Counted from the first letter of the stretch, positions 1 to 9,523 are shown. The stretch is DNA of 64,000 nucleotides from Flavobacterium marginilacus (GCF_026870155.1 NZ_CP113975.1:2108001-2172000), one strand, 5' to 3'. A program made the numbers and translations. Notes: a model not told the origin generated them from the letters alone.

Positions 1-1
1 A

Positions 2-724
2 CTTTTGGCACGTGTGTATTTGTATATGGGACTGTATCCTGAAGCCTCGAATGCCGCCTCTGCCGTGATTAATAATCCACAATATATCTGGGAAACGGAT
101 TTGGATAAAATATTTCTTAAAGAAAGCACCGCTACAATCTGGCAATTTATGCCGAACACCTCCGACAGTAATACTGCTGAGGGGAGTCTCTACATTTTTA
201 CTTCCGGACCACCGCCCACAGTGGGACTTAAACCGGATTTTGTTAATGCTTTTGAACAGGGTGATCAGAGAAAAACGCATTGGATAACCGAAATAACGGA
301 CGGAACTTTGATTTGGTATTATGCCTCTAAATACAAACAGCAGTCCACCACTCCAAGCTCGGTAGAATATTCCATAGTGTTTCGTTTGGCGGAACAATAT
401 CTGATTCGCGCTGAAGCTAGAGCCTATCAGGGTGATCTGATTGGTGCGAAGGAGGATTTGAATCTCATACGAACCACTGCTGGTCTCCGTAACACCACTG
501 CCGTGACTGCCGAGGAAATTAGAGCCGATATTCTCAATCAGAGGCGGTTTGAGCTGTTTACTGAATTTGGGCAGCGTTTTTTTGATCTGAAACGAACCGG
601 AAAACTTGACGAAACCCTTTCCGCTTCTAAGACTGGCTGGAATACCACCGATAGTTTGTGGCCATTGCCTGCCCTTGAATTGAACTCCAATCCGAATCTG
701 AATCCACAAAATTCAGGATACTAA
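2..724 (+). CDS. SusD/RagB-family nutrient-binding outer membrane lipoprotein, C-terminal part
   Basis: The reading frame is open from the left edge of the window, so the gene begins upstream and only about the last 240 residues are seen. The segment FRLAEQYLIRAEARAYQGD followed by a short linker and LNLIRTTAGL is the usual SusD C-terminal helix pair, and RRFELFTEFGQRFFDLKRTG and the WPLPALELNSNPNL ending are also typical of the family. SusD proteins sit on the outer membrane over a SusC TonB-dependent channel and capture glycans, peptides or other polymers. The SusC partner should lie just upstream, outside the window. The secreted S9 peptidase that follows 92 bp later suggests a peptide rather than a sugar substrate; that is inference. 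Confidence 0.88.
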   Translation, partial: LLARVYLYMGLYPEASNAASAVINNPQYIWETDLDKIFLKESTATIWQFMPNTSDSNTAEGSLYIFTSGPPPTVGLKPDFVNAFEQGDQRKTHWITEITDGTLIWYYASKYKQQSTTPSSVEYSIVFRLAEQYLIRAEARAYQGDLIGAKEDLNLIRTTAGLRNTTAVTAEEIRADILNQRRFELFTEFGQRFFDLKRTGKLDETLSASKTGWNTTDSLWPLPALELNSNPNLNPQNSGY

Positions 725-816
725 AATCATTATGAAATCGCCATGATTCCAAAACACAAAAAAAACATAAAGAATGGCGATACCATATTCCATTAAAAAA
801 TAAATATTATCTCCGT

Positions 817-3474
817 ATGAAAGCAATGCTGATAGTAAGAAAAAAAAATGACTTCGAAATTTCGAGTTTGGCGATAGCAACCTTTTTTTTATTGCTGTGT
901 TTCCCTCTATTTTGTCGGGGACAGCAAAATGAGCTGTTAAATGAAAACGACTATGGAAGATGGGGAACGCTCGAGGTAAAAGCCATTTCCGATCAGGGAA
1001 AATGGGCAAGTTATGCGATGCGTTACGAAAACCACAGTGATACTGTATTTGTGCAGAACACCGCTAAAAATAAAAGCTATGTTTTCCCAAAAGGAAATGA
1101 CGGTCGTTTTGGAGGCGAACAACTCTTTGCTTTTCTAGCTTCTGATTTCAAACTAAAAGTAATGGAGCTACCCACAGGCAAAATTGCGGTGTATGATAAT
1201 GTTAAGCGGTATGAGCTGGCAAAGGATGGGCAATATATAATCACCCTCAATAAAGGATACGGTGAAAAATGCCTGATGCAGATCCGCAACTCTAACGGGA
1301 AGGTAATTGACAGTATCGAGGGTATCTCTGAATATGCTTTAAATGCAGATAAGGATGCAATTATGTATGCTTCGAGTCAAAAGGATTATAGCGAGCTAGG
1401 GATTATTCATTTTGCCCACTATTCACATACTGCTGTTTCAAAAGTAAATGGCAGTCGCTTTTTTAACCTGATGTGGGATAAGGACTCTAAATCGGTGGCT
1501 TTTTTACGGGAAACAGATTCAGCTAATAAGGCAATTACAGTGAATTATTATAAAATTGCTGGTAAAAAACTATTTATGTTGGATTATGCTTCTAAAATGG
1601 GCTCAAAGAATATGGAAGTTTTTAAAGAGACAAGATTCTCAATTTCAGATGATGGCAAAAAAGTATTTTTTATGATAGCCAAAAAGAAGGATCTTAATGT
1701 GGAAAACCCGAATATTCCCGAAATTTGGCATGGGTCCGACAAATGGCTTTACGCAGACAGACAAAGACAACAGGCTGAGGGTGATATTCCAAAAGTGGCG
1801 CTCTGGTATCCTGATACGGGTTTATGTTTACAGGTCAGCGATGACGAGATGCCGTCCATTATGCTGAGCGGACAACAGGAGTACGCTGTTTTATACAATA
1901 AATTTTCCTATGGCCTGCAATCCAAGTATTATGAGGAAGCGGATTTTTACCTAACCGATCTAAAGAATGGTTCAAAAGAGCTGATACTGAAAAAGCAATC
2001 TGTTGACCCCAACCAGATGGGATTTGATCCCTTCAGCAACAAAATACTATATTACCGTGAAAAGAATTGGTGGGTTTATGATCCTGTGGCAAAAACACAT
2101 ACTAACCTGACCCAAAAAGTGGTAACTCGTTGGGATAACTATAATACTGCAGATGCTCCCCATCAATTTGGGGTCTATGGCAATCCAGGCTGTACCAAAG
2201 ATGGGAAGAATATTTTATTGTATGATGCCAATGATATCTGGCTAGTGGCTATCGATGGTTCTTCTTGTAAGCGATTAACCAGAGGATACGAGAAAAACCT
2301 AGTTTACAGGATAACTCCCATTGAATATGACTGGCGATCACAGAGTAACTATGATGGAAGGAAACCCACCATTTTTGATCTATCCAAAGACTTACTGCTC
2401 GAAGCCACCAATAGAGAAAACTGGTCAACGGGATATTTTGTTTACAATGATAAATCGAAAGAACACCCCCTAGTATATGAAGCCAGTAAAATAGATGAAA
2501 TCCGCAAGAGTAAAAACAGTGCTTATATCTTCCAGACTCAAACTTTCAATCAGTCGCCACGATTGGAATTCAGGCGGAAAAACCAGACCGCTTCCAAAAT
2601 TTTATTTCAGTCCAACAAACAGCAAAAAAAGTATTCTTTTGGAAAATCAGAATTGCTTTATTACAGCAATACAAAAGACCAAAAATTAAAAGCGGCGCTG
2701 TTCTATCCTGCCCATTATAACCCAATAAAAAAATATCCAATGATAGTGCATATCTATGATGTAATGTCTGATGAACTTCATCAGTATGTTAATCCCAGCT
2801 TCTTGAATCGGGAGGGTTTTAATGTAACCAATTATACGCTCAATGGTTATTTTGTGCTGATGCCCGATATCATCTACCAGATGGGTAATCCTGGAAGTTC
2901 GGCTGTTGATTGTGTAACAGCCGGAGTCAATGCAGTTATTGGTAAAGGCATGGTGGATAAAGATAAGATCGGTTTGTACGGGCATTCCTTCGGGGGTTAT
3001 GAGACCAATTTTCTTGTTTCACAGACCAATATTTTTGCAGCAGCGGTTTCAGGAGCTGGTGTGAGCGACATTATATCCTATTACTTTAATATAAGTAGCA
3101 ATGGCTATTTTCAATCAGATATGTGGCGATTTGAAAACCAGCAGTTTCGCATTGGAAAATCACTATACGATGATAAAGAAGCATATATCAGAAATTCTCC
3201 AATTATGTATGCTGAAAACATAAATACTCCGCTTCTTTTATGGACAGGAAAAAATGATAGGATTGTGCCTTGGAATCAGAGTATTACTTATTATCTGGCG
3301 CTTCGAAAATTGGGAGTTGCAACCCAGATGCTCGTTTATCCCGACGAAGACCATTCACTGGAGAATGCAGACAATCAGAAGGATCTTAGTAAACGAATGA
3401 TGGAATGGTTTGATTACTGGCTGAAAGGGGAATCGCAAACTGAATCTAGAGAAACTTCAGCTCATAAGAAATAA
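817..3474 (+). CDS. Secreted S9-family (prolyl oligopeptidase-like) serine peptidase
   Basis: This 885-residue protein has a hydrophobic N-terminal segment (about residues 17-33) ending before CRGQQ, so it is probably exported. The N-terminal two thirds look like a WD40-type beta-propeller with many repeated strand motifs. The C-terminal alpha/beta-hydrolase domain carries GHSFGGY with the nucleophile Ser724, then Asp814 in GKNDRIVPW and His846 in DEDHSLEN, which completes the triad. S9 peptidases cleave short peptides, often after proline or as dipeptidyl peptidases. It directly follows the SusD end, so it may process peptides imported by that SusC/D pair. A strong terminator follows. Family assignment is firm; the substrate is unknown. 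Confidence 0.9.
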   Translation: MKAMLIVRKKNDFEISSLAIATFFLLLCFPLFCRGQQNELLNENDYGRWGTLEVKAISDQGKWASYAMRYENHSDTVFVQNTAKNKSYVFPKGNDGRFGGEQLFAFLASDFKLKVMELPTGKIAVYDNVKRYELAKDGQYIITLNKGYGEKCLMQIRNSNGKVIDSIEGISEYALNADKDAIMYASSQKDYSELGIIHFAHYSHTAVSKVNGSRFFNLMWDKDSKSVAFLRETDSANKAITVNYYKIAGKKLFMLDYASKMGSKNMEVFKETRFSISDDGKKVFFMIAKKKDLNVENPNIPEIWHGSDKWLYADRQRQQAEGDIPKVALWYPDTGLCLQVSDDEMPSIMLSGQQEYAVLYNKFSYGLQSKYYEEADFYLTDLKNGSKELILKKQSVDPNQMGFDPFSNKILYYREKNWWVYDPVAKTHTNLTQKVVTRWDNYNTADAPHQFGVYGNPGCTKDGKNILLYDANDIWLVAIDGSSCKRLTRGYEKNLVYRITPIEYDWRSQSNYDGRKPTIFDLSKDLLLEATNRENWSTGYFVYNDKSKEHPLVYEASKIDEIRKSKNSAYIFQTQTFNQSPRLEFRRKNQTASKILFQSNKQQKKYSFGKSELLYYSNTKDQKLKAALFYPAHYNPIKKYPMIVHIYDVMSDELHQYVNPSFLNREGFNVTNYTLNGYFVLMPDIIYQMGNPGSSAVDCVTAGVNAVIGKGMVDKDKIGLYGHSFGGYETNFLVSQTNIFAAAVSGAGVSDIISYYFNISSNGYFQSDMWRFENQQFRIGKSLYDDKEAYIRNSPIMYAENINTPLLLWTGKNDRIVPWNQSITYYLALRKLGVATQMLVYPDEDHSLENADNQKDLSKRMMEWFDYWLKGESQTESRETSAHKK

Positions 3475-3485
3475 GCATAAAAAAT

Positions 3486-3514
3486 AATGCAGTTTCCTTT
3501 TAAGAAACTGCATT
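3486..3514. terminator. Bidirectional hairpin terminator between converging genes
   Basis: An 11-bp perfect stem (AATGCAGTTTC paired with GAAACTGCATT) with a 7-nt loop lies between the S9 peptidase on the plus strand and the DUF6520 gene on the minus strand. T-rich sequence follows on both sides, so it can serve both genes. Confidence 0.8.
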
Positions 3515-3539
3515 ACTTTTCATTTAGAAAATGATTTTA

Positions 3540-3806
3540 CTAATTGCGGTGCAATTGCTGATTACAGGAAGTTTCACTTCCACCATAGGCTGTAAAGCCA
3601 CCACTGAGACAGGCAGGGCCGGCACCTGGGCTACAGTCCACGTTCTTCACTTCCTGACAGTTGTCAACTGGTGGATTGTGAATGTAAGCTGTAATCAAAA
3701 CATCTGTTTTGCTTACATCCGAAGTATTGGTACTCACCGCACCAGCACTGGCCAGAGCAAATGCTGCAATTGGCAGCACAAACGCTCTTAAAATGGTTGT
3801 TTTCAT
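3540..3806 (-). CDS. Small secreted DUF6520-family protein
   Basis: An 88-residue protein with a clear signal peptide (MKTTILRAFVLPIAAFALASAG) and a short mature part of about 65 residues. The mature part has four cysteines (in DNCQEV, NVDCSPG, PACLSGG and ETSCNQQ) and is rich in Gly, Ser and Asn. I recognise the pattern as DUF6520, a small exported family common in Flavobacteriia and often present in several copies near MauE and SusC/D genes; this is from memory. It is second in a minus-strand pair, 108 bp after the MauE-like gene. No function is known. The cysteines next to a MauE-type protein suggest a disulfide-linked or modified peptide, which is inference. Confidence 0.75.
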   Translation of the reverse strand: MKTTILRAFVLPIAAFALASAGAVSTNTSDVSKTDVLITAYIHNPPVDNCQEVKNVDCSPGAGPACLSGGFTAYGGSETSCNQQLHRN

Positions 3807-3913
3807 AATATTAAAATTTAAATTAATAGAATTTGATCTACTCTTTTCTACAGGTTTTCGATCGTTACTCCTGCTACCGGCCGGTATCTTTCAATAATAT
3901 TTCATATACTGTA

Positions 3914-5392
3914 CTAAATTTTGGATTGGATTCTTTTCCCGTATCCGTATTTGAGCATATAATGTCCTGAAAGGATATACATCGCTGAATCTCCAGCGAA
4001 AAAGTTTTTCATTCGCCCAGCTTCATCATCATACACGTAAAAACTCAAAAGATAAGTCTGTTTTGACAAATCATAAACGTCAACTACAGAAGCATACTTC
4101 CACACATCAATCTCTTCATATTTGCCTCGTAACAGGGAATTAACAAAAAGTAAGTTACCCCGTACTGTTGTGTGACGATTAACCATATATGGTGGTGCTG
4201 CCAATTTTATGTCCCCGGACTGCTTTATTTTTACCACTTCCAATTTTGCTTTAGTAGTAGTGTCAATGGTATTGGCACGATGCTCAACGGTTAGGTTTTC
4301 CTTTGTAATAATATATTGGTTGCGATAGTAGTAAGTGTAAATCAGTTTATGCAATGTGGCGCTATATTGTAGTGTACCATCGGTATCAAAAATTCCTTCC
4401 ATCTGTTTTTGCAACACCTGTGGATTGTATTTGATTTTTGGATTCTCATAGTTGTTGGCAATCCCCAGAATATTTTCTCCTGTCGGAGGTTTTTGGGTTC
4501 GAAAAGCCAGCTGCTTATCATTGATAAAGACTATATCTGAAAAATAGAATTGTTTTTCCATCATTACTTTGGCTTTCCAGTGAGAAATCAAACCTCTGTA
4601 AATTACGGGCACCGTCCCATCAATTACATAGAAATACGGAGCATTAACCCGAACTTCAACTGCCTTAAAATTAAAATTCTCACGGTCCAATTGGATGGTG
4701 TATTTTTTTTTGCTTTTTAAATCGGAATCAATTTCAAGAATTTGAAGCGGAGCCAAACGATTGGCTAAATAAATTTTATTTTTATCAGTACCAGCAACAT
4801 AATAAGATGTATTTCTTAAATCAATGCTGCCTACTTTGGCCGCTGTCGCTTGTGGAAAGCGTCTAATAAAAGGGTTTTCCTTTTGCATGATGTCTTCCGA
4901 GAAAAGAAATAATCCTGTAATGACCAAAACACTTCCTAAAACTAATAAGGATAGTCGAATCAGAATGCGGTTATTTATGGATCGCAATAAAATGGCGAAT
5001 ATTGCCAAAAACAGGAATGCCAGATTAAAAATAAGATGTTCTTTCCATCCTAACTTTTCCAAAATACCACCGCATGAACAGGGAATAAAATAACTGAAGT
5101 GCAGTATGATAACTATATAAGCTGTAAACATACTCATCAAGGCAACTGCTGTCCATAAAGCAAAATATCTAAATCTGTGAATGCTTAGTAAAACAGCAAT
5201 AATCAATTCTATAGCAATTACAGCAATTGAGACAAAACCTGCAAAAGGACTTAAAAGTGGAGACTGTCCCAACTGAGATTGAAAGTTTTCAAAATCCAAT
5301 AGTTTGCTGACTGCTGCATATACAAAAAGTATAATATAGAGCAAACAAGTAAACTCTAAAAAAAAGTTCTGTATTTTGATATTGAATCTCAT
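3914..5392 (-). CDS. MauE/DoxX-like redox-associated membrane protein with C-terminal extracytoplasmic domain
   Basis: The first ~165 residues carry four hydrophobic helices of the MauE type, including the helix-end motif IPCSCGGILEKLGWKEHL with a CxC pair, as in MauE and VKOR/DoxX relatives that handle thiol oxidation. The last ~320 residues are beta-rich and probably fold outside the membrane as a propeller-like domain. I chose the internal Met that begins MRFNIKIQ (492 residues): the upstream 17 codons look non-coding and the hydrophobic N-terminus then fits a membrane start. It lies upstream of the DUF6520 gene on the same strand and is likely co-transcribed. MauE itself is needed for methylamine dehydrogenase maturation; the partner here is unknown. 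Confidence 0.75.
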   Translation of the reverse strand: MRFNIKIQNFFLEFTCLLYIILFVYAAVSKLLDFENFQSQLGQSPLLSPFAGFVSIAVIAIELIIAVLLSIHRFRYFALWTAVALMSMFTAYIVIILHFSYFIPCSCGGILEKLGWKEHLIFNLAFLFLAIFAILLRSINNRILIRLSLLVLGSVLVITGLFLFSEDIMQKENPFIRRFPQATAAKVGSIDLRNTSYYVAGTDKNKIYLANRLAPLQILEIDSDLKSKKKYTIQLDRENFNFKAVEVRVNAPYFYVIDGTVPVIYRGLISHWKAKVMMEKQFYFSDIVFINDKQLAFRTQKPPTGENILGIANNYENPKIKYNPQVLQKQMEGIFDTDGTLQYSATLHKLIYTYYYRNQYIITKENLTVEHRANTIDTTTKAKLEVVKIKQSGDIKLAAPPYMVNRHTTVRGNLLFVNSLLRGKYEEIDVWKYASVVDVYDLSKQTYLLSFYVYDDEAGRMKNFFAGDSAMYILSGHYMLKYGYGKRIQSKI

Positions 5393-5504
5393 GGCTTCAT
5401 AGATTTTAGTTCTACAAAGCAAAATTCTGAATTCAAAAGCCAAAACACTTGTCTTATTGGAAGCAAAACTTGGTCAAAACGGATAAAGTTTGAAAAACTA
5501 AAAT

Positions 5505-6431
5505 TTAACCTTCTGATGATGAGGTAAAACCGGTTTCATTTCGCTTTATTTCATATGGAGAAAAACCAAATCGTTTTTTAAAGGATTTTGAAAAATTGGG
5601 ATAATCGTTAAAGCCATTCATCACTGATATATTTTTCAAGGGTATCGTAGTGTGTTCAATCATAAAATAAGCTCTTTTCAAACGCTCATCATTATAAAAC
5701 TGGTAAATACTGGTCTTAAAAAAATGACGAAAACCATCTTTTAATTTATGTTCATTGGTTCCAAATTCACAAGAAAGCACTTTTAATGATGGAAGCGGTT
5801 CTTCAAGATGTGCTAATATATAGTCATAAAGTTTTTGAATCAAGAGAGCATCTTCCTTTCGAGTTTTATTATGCTTCTCGTTTTCATTTCTATACATTAA
5901 AGGATAATAGGAATCTTGACGGGGAGGAGTAACAAGATTTAATATAATTTCAGAACTATTAACTAACCTTCCAATAGTACAGGAAACAGAAACAGGTAAA
6001 TGTTCTTTAGGTGTGAAATCTAATGCAATGGTTGCAGGCAAAGAAACATTTGTATCAAGTACGTCTTGCAGTTGTTCAGAAGAAGCTGTAGTAATAATGC
6101 CAGGCAAAGGCAGGTCAATCAGCTCAGATTCCGAATAACCTAAAAAATAAGCAATTTCAGGGGTAAAACTTTTGATATAAAAAGAGGCATCCAAAATAAA
6201 TGTACTTTGAGCTATAAATTGAAGTGTCCTATGGTTATTAACGTAGCCGACTTGAAAAATGGATTCTTTCATTTCTTCGGCAACCATATTGATTAAAACA
6301 ACAAGTGTTTCCAATTTGTCATCATAGGAGCTTAAAGGAATGCTGCTGTTAAAATTGCCACGTGCCATTTCAAATAACATTTGATGAATCGTAACAATAC
6401 GGTCTTCATTGTAGGCTTTCATAAAATTCAA
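5505..6431 (-). CDS. AraC-family regulator with N-terminal PAS domain
   Basis: The 308-residue protein has a PAS-like region at about residues 70-150 (ILDASFYIKSFTPEIAYFLGYSESEL) and a C-terminal AraC/XylS two-helix-turn-helix domain at about 205-300, ending in MNGFNDYPNFSKSFKKRFG. It lies 24 bp downstream of the small STAS-like gene on the same strand, so the two are probably one operon. Its position upstream of the MauE/DUF6520 pair makes it a candidate regulator of that locus or of the SusCD genes. The signal sensed by the PAS domain cannot be told from sequence. Confidence 0.85.
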   Translation of the reverse strand: MNFMKAYNEDRIVTIHQMLFEMARGNFNSSIPLSSYDDKLETLVVLINMVAEEMKESIFQVGYVNNHRTLQFIAQSTFILDASFYIKSFTPEIAYFLGYSESELIDLPLPGIITTASSEQLQDVLDTNVSLPATIALDFTPKEHLPVSVSCTIGRLVNSSEIILNLVTPPRQDSYYPLMYRNENEKHNKTRKEDALLIQKLYDYILAHLEEPLPSLKVLSCEFGTNEHKLKDGFRHFFKTSIYQFYNDERLKRAYFMIEHTTIPLKNISVMNGFNDYPNFSKSFKKRFGFSPYEIKRNETGFTSSSEG

Positions 6432-6454
6432 TTCTTAATTTTTCTTTCTAAAAA

Positions 6455-6838
6455 CTAAATAAATCTTTTCAGATAAACTAAAGCATCTTCTTCTTTAGTG
6501 AAAATTTGAGTAGGTACACTGGGCTTACTAATCTCTACATAAAAAGTACTAATTGTTAATAATACTTTCTCGTGTACCAGCAGACCAACTGCATGTGTCA
6601 ATATAGAGCCAGATTGTGCCAAGTGATCTCTTCCTGCTTTCTCAGTAGCAATAACACCTCGGATATCACATAGAACAGGATAAGATCTTTCGTTTTGAAA
6701 ATGAATTCTATCGGCTACAACACACTGGGCTACCTTCAGATCAATAATTGTATTGGGTTTGTATTCAAAAAAAAGAATACCGTCGGTTAACCAAAACCGG
6801 GCAAAATCATTTTCATAAAGATCATGGGCTGCAATCAT
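6455..6838 (-). CDS. Small STAS/SpoIIAA-like (DUF7793-type) protein
   Basis: A 127-residue soluble protein with alternating strands and helices and no signal or membrane segment. The pattern (FARFWLTDGILFFEYKP, then YPVLCDIRGV, then a C-terminal VYLKRFI) resembles the STAS-like proteins now called DUF7793 in Bacteroidota, which occur as small partners of PAS or AraC regulators. It precedes the PAS-AraC gene by 24 bp. A perfect 18-bp palindrome lies 48 bp upstream of its start. The function is not known; a role as an anti-regulator or ligand-binding partner is only a guess. Confidence 0.6.
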   Translation of the reverse strand: MIAAHDLYENDFARFWLTDGILFFEYKPNTIIDLKVAQCVVADRIHFQNERSYPVLCDIRGVIATEKAGRDHLAQSGSILTHAVGLLVHEKVLLTISTFYVEISKPSVPTQIFTKEEDALVYLKRFI

Positions 6839-6885
6839 GTTCTATGAATTAAAGTCTTACAATTAGACAAAAATATGAACATTTA

Positions 6886-6903
6886 TTAACAAGCGCTTGT
6901 TAA
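6886..6903. promoter_or_regulatory. Perfect 18-bp palindrome, candidate operator
   Basis: TTAACAAGCGCTTGTTAA is a perfect palindrome with a GC-containing centre in an otherwise very AT-rich spacer. It lies 48 bp before the start of the minus-strand STAS-like gene and 158 bp before the plus-strand oxoamine-synthase fusion, where a repressor could act on either. The regulator is not identified. Confidence 0.5.
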
Positions 6904-6976
6904 TTTGGGAATATTTGTTGCTTTTTGTAGTATTTGTTGTTGATTCGGGAATTTGACTTGTCAATTTGGGAGTATT
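6902..6976. repeat. Three phased copies of a AATTTGGGAATATT-like motif
   Basis: AATTTGGGAATATT (6902), GATTCGGGAATTTG (6942) and AATTTGGGAGTATT (6963) lie in direct orientation in the spacer between two divergent genes. Their starts are 40 and 21 bp apart, close to four and two helical turns, which is typical of a multi-copy operator. The first copy abuts the 18-bp palindrome. Confidence 0.4.
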
Positions 6977-7060
6977 GAGGAAGTACATGAAATAACTTTC
7001 ATTTTTTATAATGACTTTTATAGAACTTTTATTTAATAACCTCCTAAAGAAAACTAACCA

Positions 7061-9493
7061 ATGGTAAAAATCAAACACAATAACTTCATAGATACAGTGG
7101 ATGAAGTTTTATCAGGAGCAAAAAAAGAAGGTGTATTGCATTTATATGCTGAAGACAAAGTTTTAACAGGCAGGACAATCCAGATTAAGGGAAAGGAAAT
7201 GTTTCATTTCGGAACAACTGGATATTTGGGACTTGAACAAGATGGCAGACTTAAAGATGCCGCTATTCAAGCCATACGTAATTATGGTACACAATTCCCA
7301 CTTTCAAAATCATATATTTCACATCCATTATACAGCGAACTGGAAAGCAAAATTGAACAGATGTACGCTATCCCGCCTATTATAACCAAGAACAGCACAT
7401 TGGGTCATTTAGCAGTTATTCCAACACTTATTAGAGACGAAGATGCTGTAATAATGGATCATCAGGTGCATTGGAGTGTTCAAAATGCCTGCCAGCTTTT
7501 AAAACTGCGGGGAATTCCTGTCGAAATGATCAGGCATAGCAATTTGGAAATGTTAGAAGATAAAATCAGACAACTAACCTCAAAATGCAATAAAATCTGG
7601 TACATGGCAGATGGCGTATATTCCATGTTTGGTGACTATGCACCAATTCCAGAATTATTGACTTTAACTCAAAAATATTCTCAGTTTAATCTCTATTTTG
7701 ATGATGTTCACGGTATGAGTTGGAAAGGTAAAAACGGAACTGGTTTTGTTTTTGATGCGATTAAAGAATTACCCGAAAATTGCATTGTGGTAAGCACACT
7801 AAGCAAAACCTTTGGAGCCAGTGGAGCAACATTATTTTGCAAGAATCAAAAACTGCGGGAAAAAATCAAAAATTTTGGTGGACCGTTAACTTTTTCCGCT
7901 CAGTTAGAACCTGCTTCAGTGGCCGCTGCAATTGCATCTGCAGACATTCATTTGTCTCCAGAAATAGAATGGAGACAAAAAGATTTAGCTGATAAAATTG
8001 GCTATTTTAATCAATTGTTGTCTTTAGGAAACCTTCCAATAATTTCAAAAAACGATTCACCAGTTTTCTTTCTGGGAATGGGTACACCCGCAACGGCATA
8101 TAATTTTGTTCAACGATTATTCAATGAAGGGTTTTTCTTGAATTTGGGAATTTATCCCGCTGTCCCAATTAAGAATACGGGAATAAGAATAACGTTATCC
8201 AGTCACAATCAGCAACAGGACATTACTGCCTTAGCCGAAGCGATGGAATTTCATTTTTCTAAAGCTTTGGAAGAAACTGATAACAGCGAAAACAAAATCA
8301 GACGTGCTTTTGGAATAGACAGTAGAAAAGCAGAAAAGATTTCAGAATCAAAAAGAGAAGACCTTTATAGCGAAGAAAAAAGCACTATTCAGGAAATCGA
8401 AAAATCAGAATGGAATCAATACATGGGTAAGCAAAATATTTTTGATTGGGAGGGACTGGTTTATTTAGAGAACACATTCAGCCAGCACCCTGACCCAACA
8501 AATCAATGGGATTTTTACTATTACACTATAAAGGACAATGAAGGTAATATAATACTAATGACCTTTTTTACCTACGGTCTTTGGAAAGACGATATGCTGG
8601 CAACCGAGTCTGTCTCCATCCATTTGGAAGAAATAAGAAAAACCAATCCTTTATACCTCACCTCAAAAGTATTGAGTATGGGGTCCCTATTTACAGAAGG
8701 ACGGCACTGTTTCATTAATCATGAACATCCTTTAGCCGAAAAAGCATTAAAAATATTATTAGATAAAGTAGAAGAAAAATATAATGAACTAGATGCTGAT
8801 ATGTTGGTGTTAAGGGATTTTGAAGAAGATAATAAATACAATAAAGCGATACTGGATCAAGGGTATTTCAAAATAGACATGCCGGAATCTTGTGTAATTG
8901 AAAATCAAAGTTGGCGAACATATGAAGAATTTACAAAAACATTGTCTTCTCGTTCCCGTAAACATTTCAATAAAGAGATAGAGCCTTATGAAAAGTGTTA
9001 TGATGTTGTCATAAAAGACAAATTGAACAAATCAGAAATAGTACGAGCATACCAACTCTACAACAATGTAAAAGATAATAATTACGCTATTAATACATTT
9101 AGATACACCCAAGAGATTTTTGAAAATATGAATGAATGCCCCAACTGGGAATTTATCGTTTTAACACTGAAAACAGAAACAGAAAATCCATTTGTAGGAG
9201 TTATGTTTTGCTACAAAAATAACAATCACACTTATGTCCCGGAATTAATAGGCATGGATTATAAATGGGCGAAAGAGTACCAACTCTATAGGCAATTGTT
9301 ATTTCAAACTATAAAAAGAGCAAATTCACTTCAGTTTCAAAAAATAGACTTTGGAGTGTCAGCCTCTTTTGAAAAAAGAAAATTAGGAGCCCAAATAATT
9401 TCAAAGGTTGCCTATGTTCAGGCAAGAGACAATTACGCAATGGAACTAATGAATACTTTGCAAAACGATTACAAATCAATTGCAAAAGAATGA
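7061..9493 (+). CDS. Alpha-oxoamine-synthase-like PLP enzyme fused to a GNAT/BioF2-like acyltransferase domain
   Basis: The 810-residue protein has two parts. Residues ~1-400 are a fold-type I PLP enzyme like KAPA synthase or serine palmitoyltransferase: YFDDVHGMS contains Asp214 and His217, and STLSKTFGASG contains the Schiff-base Lys249. The usual GSGGSR segment is replaced by GTQFPLSKSYISH. Residues ~430-810 resemble GNAT/BioF2-type acyltransferases (SSRSRKHFNKEIEPYE near 640; ELIGMDYKWAKEYQLYRQLL near 725). Such an enzyme would condense an amino acid with an acyl thioester and then acylate the product, giving an amino-ketone lipid or signal; that is inference. It lies next to an RteC gene and may be cargo of a conjugative element. 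Confidence 0.75.
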   Translation: MVKIKHNNFIDTVDEVLSGAKKEGVLHLYAEDKVLTGRTIQIKGKEMFHFGTTGYLGLEQDGRLKDAAIQAIRNYGTQFPLSKSYISHPLYSELESKIEQMYAIPPIITKNSTLGHLAVIPTLIRDEDAVIMDHQVHWSVQNACQLLKLRGIPVEMIRHSNLEMLEDKIRQLTSKCNKIWYMADGVYSMFGDYAPIPELLTLTQKYSQFNLYFDDVHGMSWKGKNGTGFVFDAIKELPENCIVVSTLSKTFGASGATLFCKNQKLREKIKNFGGPLTFSAQLEPASVAAAIASADIHLSPEIEWRQKDLADKIGYFNQLLSLGNLPIISKNDSPVFFLGMGTPATAYNFVQRLFNEGFFLNLGIYPAVPIKNTGIRITLSSHNQQQDITALAEAMEFHFSKALEETDNSENKIRRAFGIDSRKAEKISESKREDLYSEEKSTIQEIEKSEWNQYMGKQNIFDWEGLVYLENTFSQHPDPTNQWDFYYYTIKDNEGNIILMTFFTYGLWKDDMLATESVSIHLEEIRKTNPLYLTSKVLSMGSLFTEGRHCFINHEHPLAEKALKILLDKVEEKYNELDADMLVLRDFEEDNKYNKAILDQGYFKIDMPESCVIENQSWRTYEEFTKTLSSRSRKHFNKEIEPYEKCYDVVIKDKLNKSEIVRAYQLYNNVKDNNYAINTFRYTQEIFENMNECPNWEFIVLTLKTETENPFVGVMFCYKNNNHTYVPELIGMDYKWAKEYQLYRQLLFQTIKRANSLQFQKIDFGVSASFEKRKLGAQIISKVAYVQARDNYAMELMNTLQNDYKSIAKE

Positions 9494-9523
9494 AAGTATA
9501 TTGATAACTAAATATATAAAAAA

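Noticed and set aside
4824..5093. Plus-strand 89-codon frame inside the MauE-like gene
   Set aside because: It is an antisense shadow; the minus-strand frame has a clear fold and helices.
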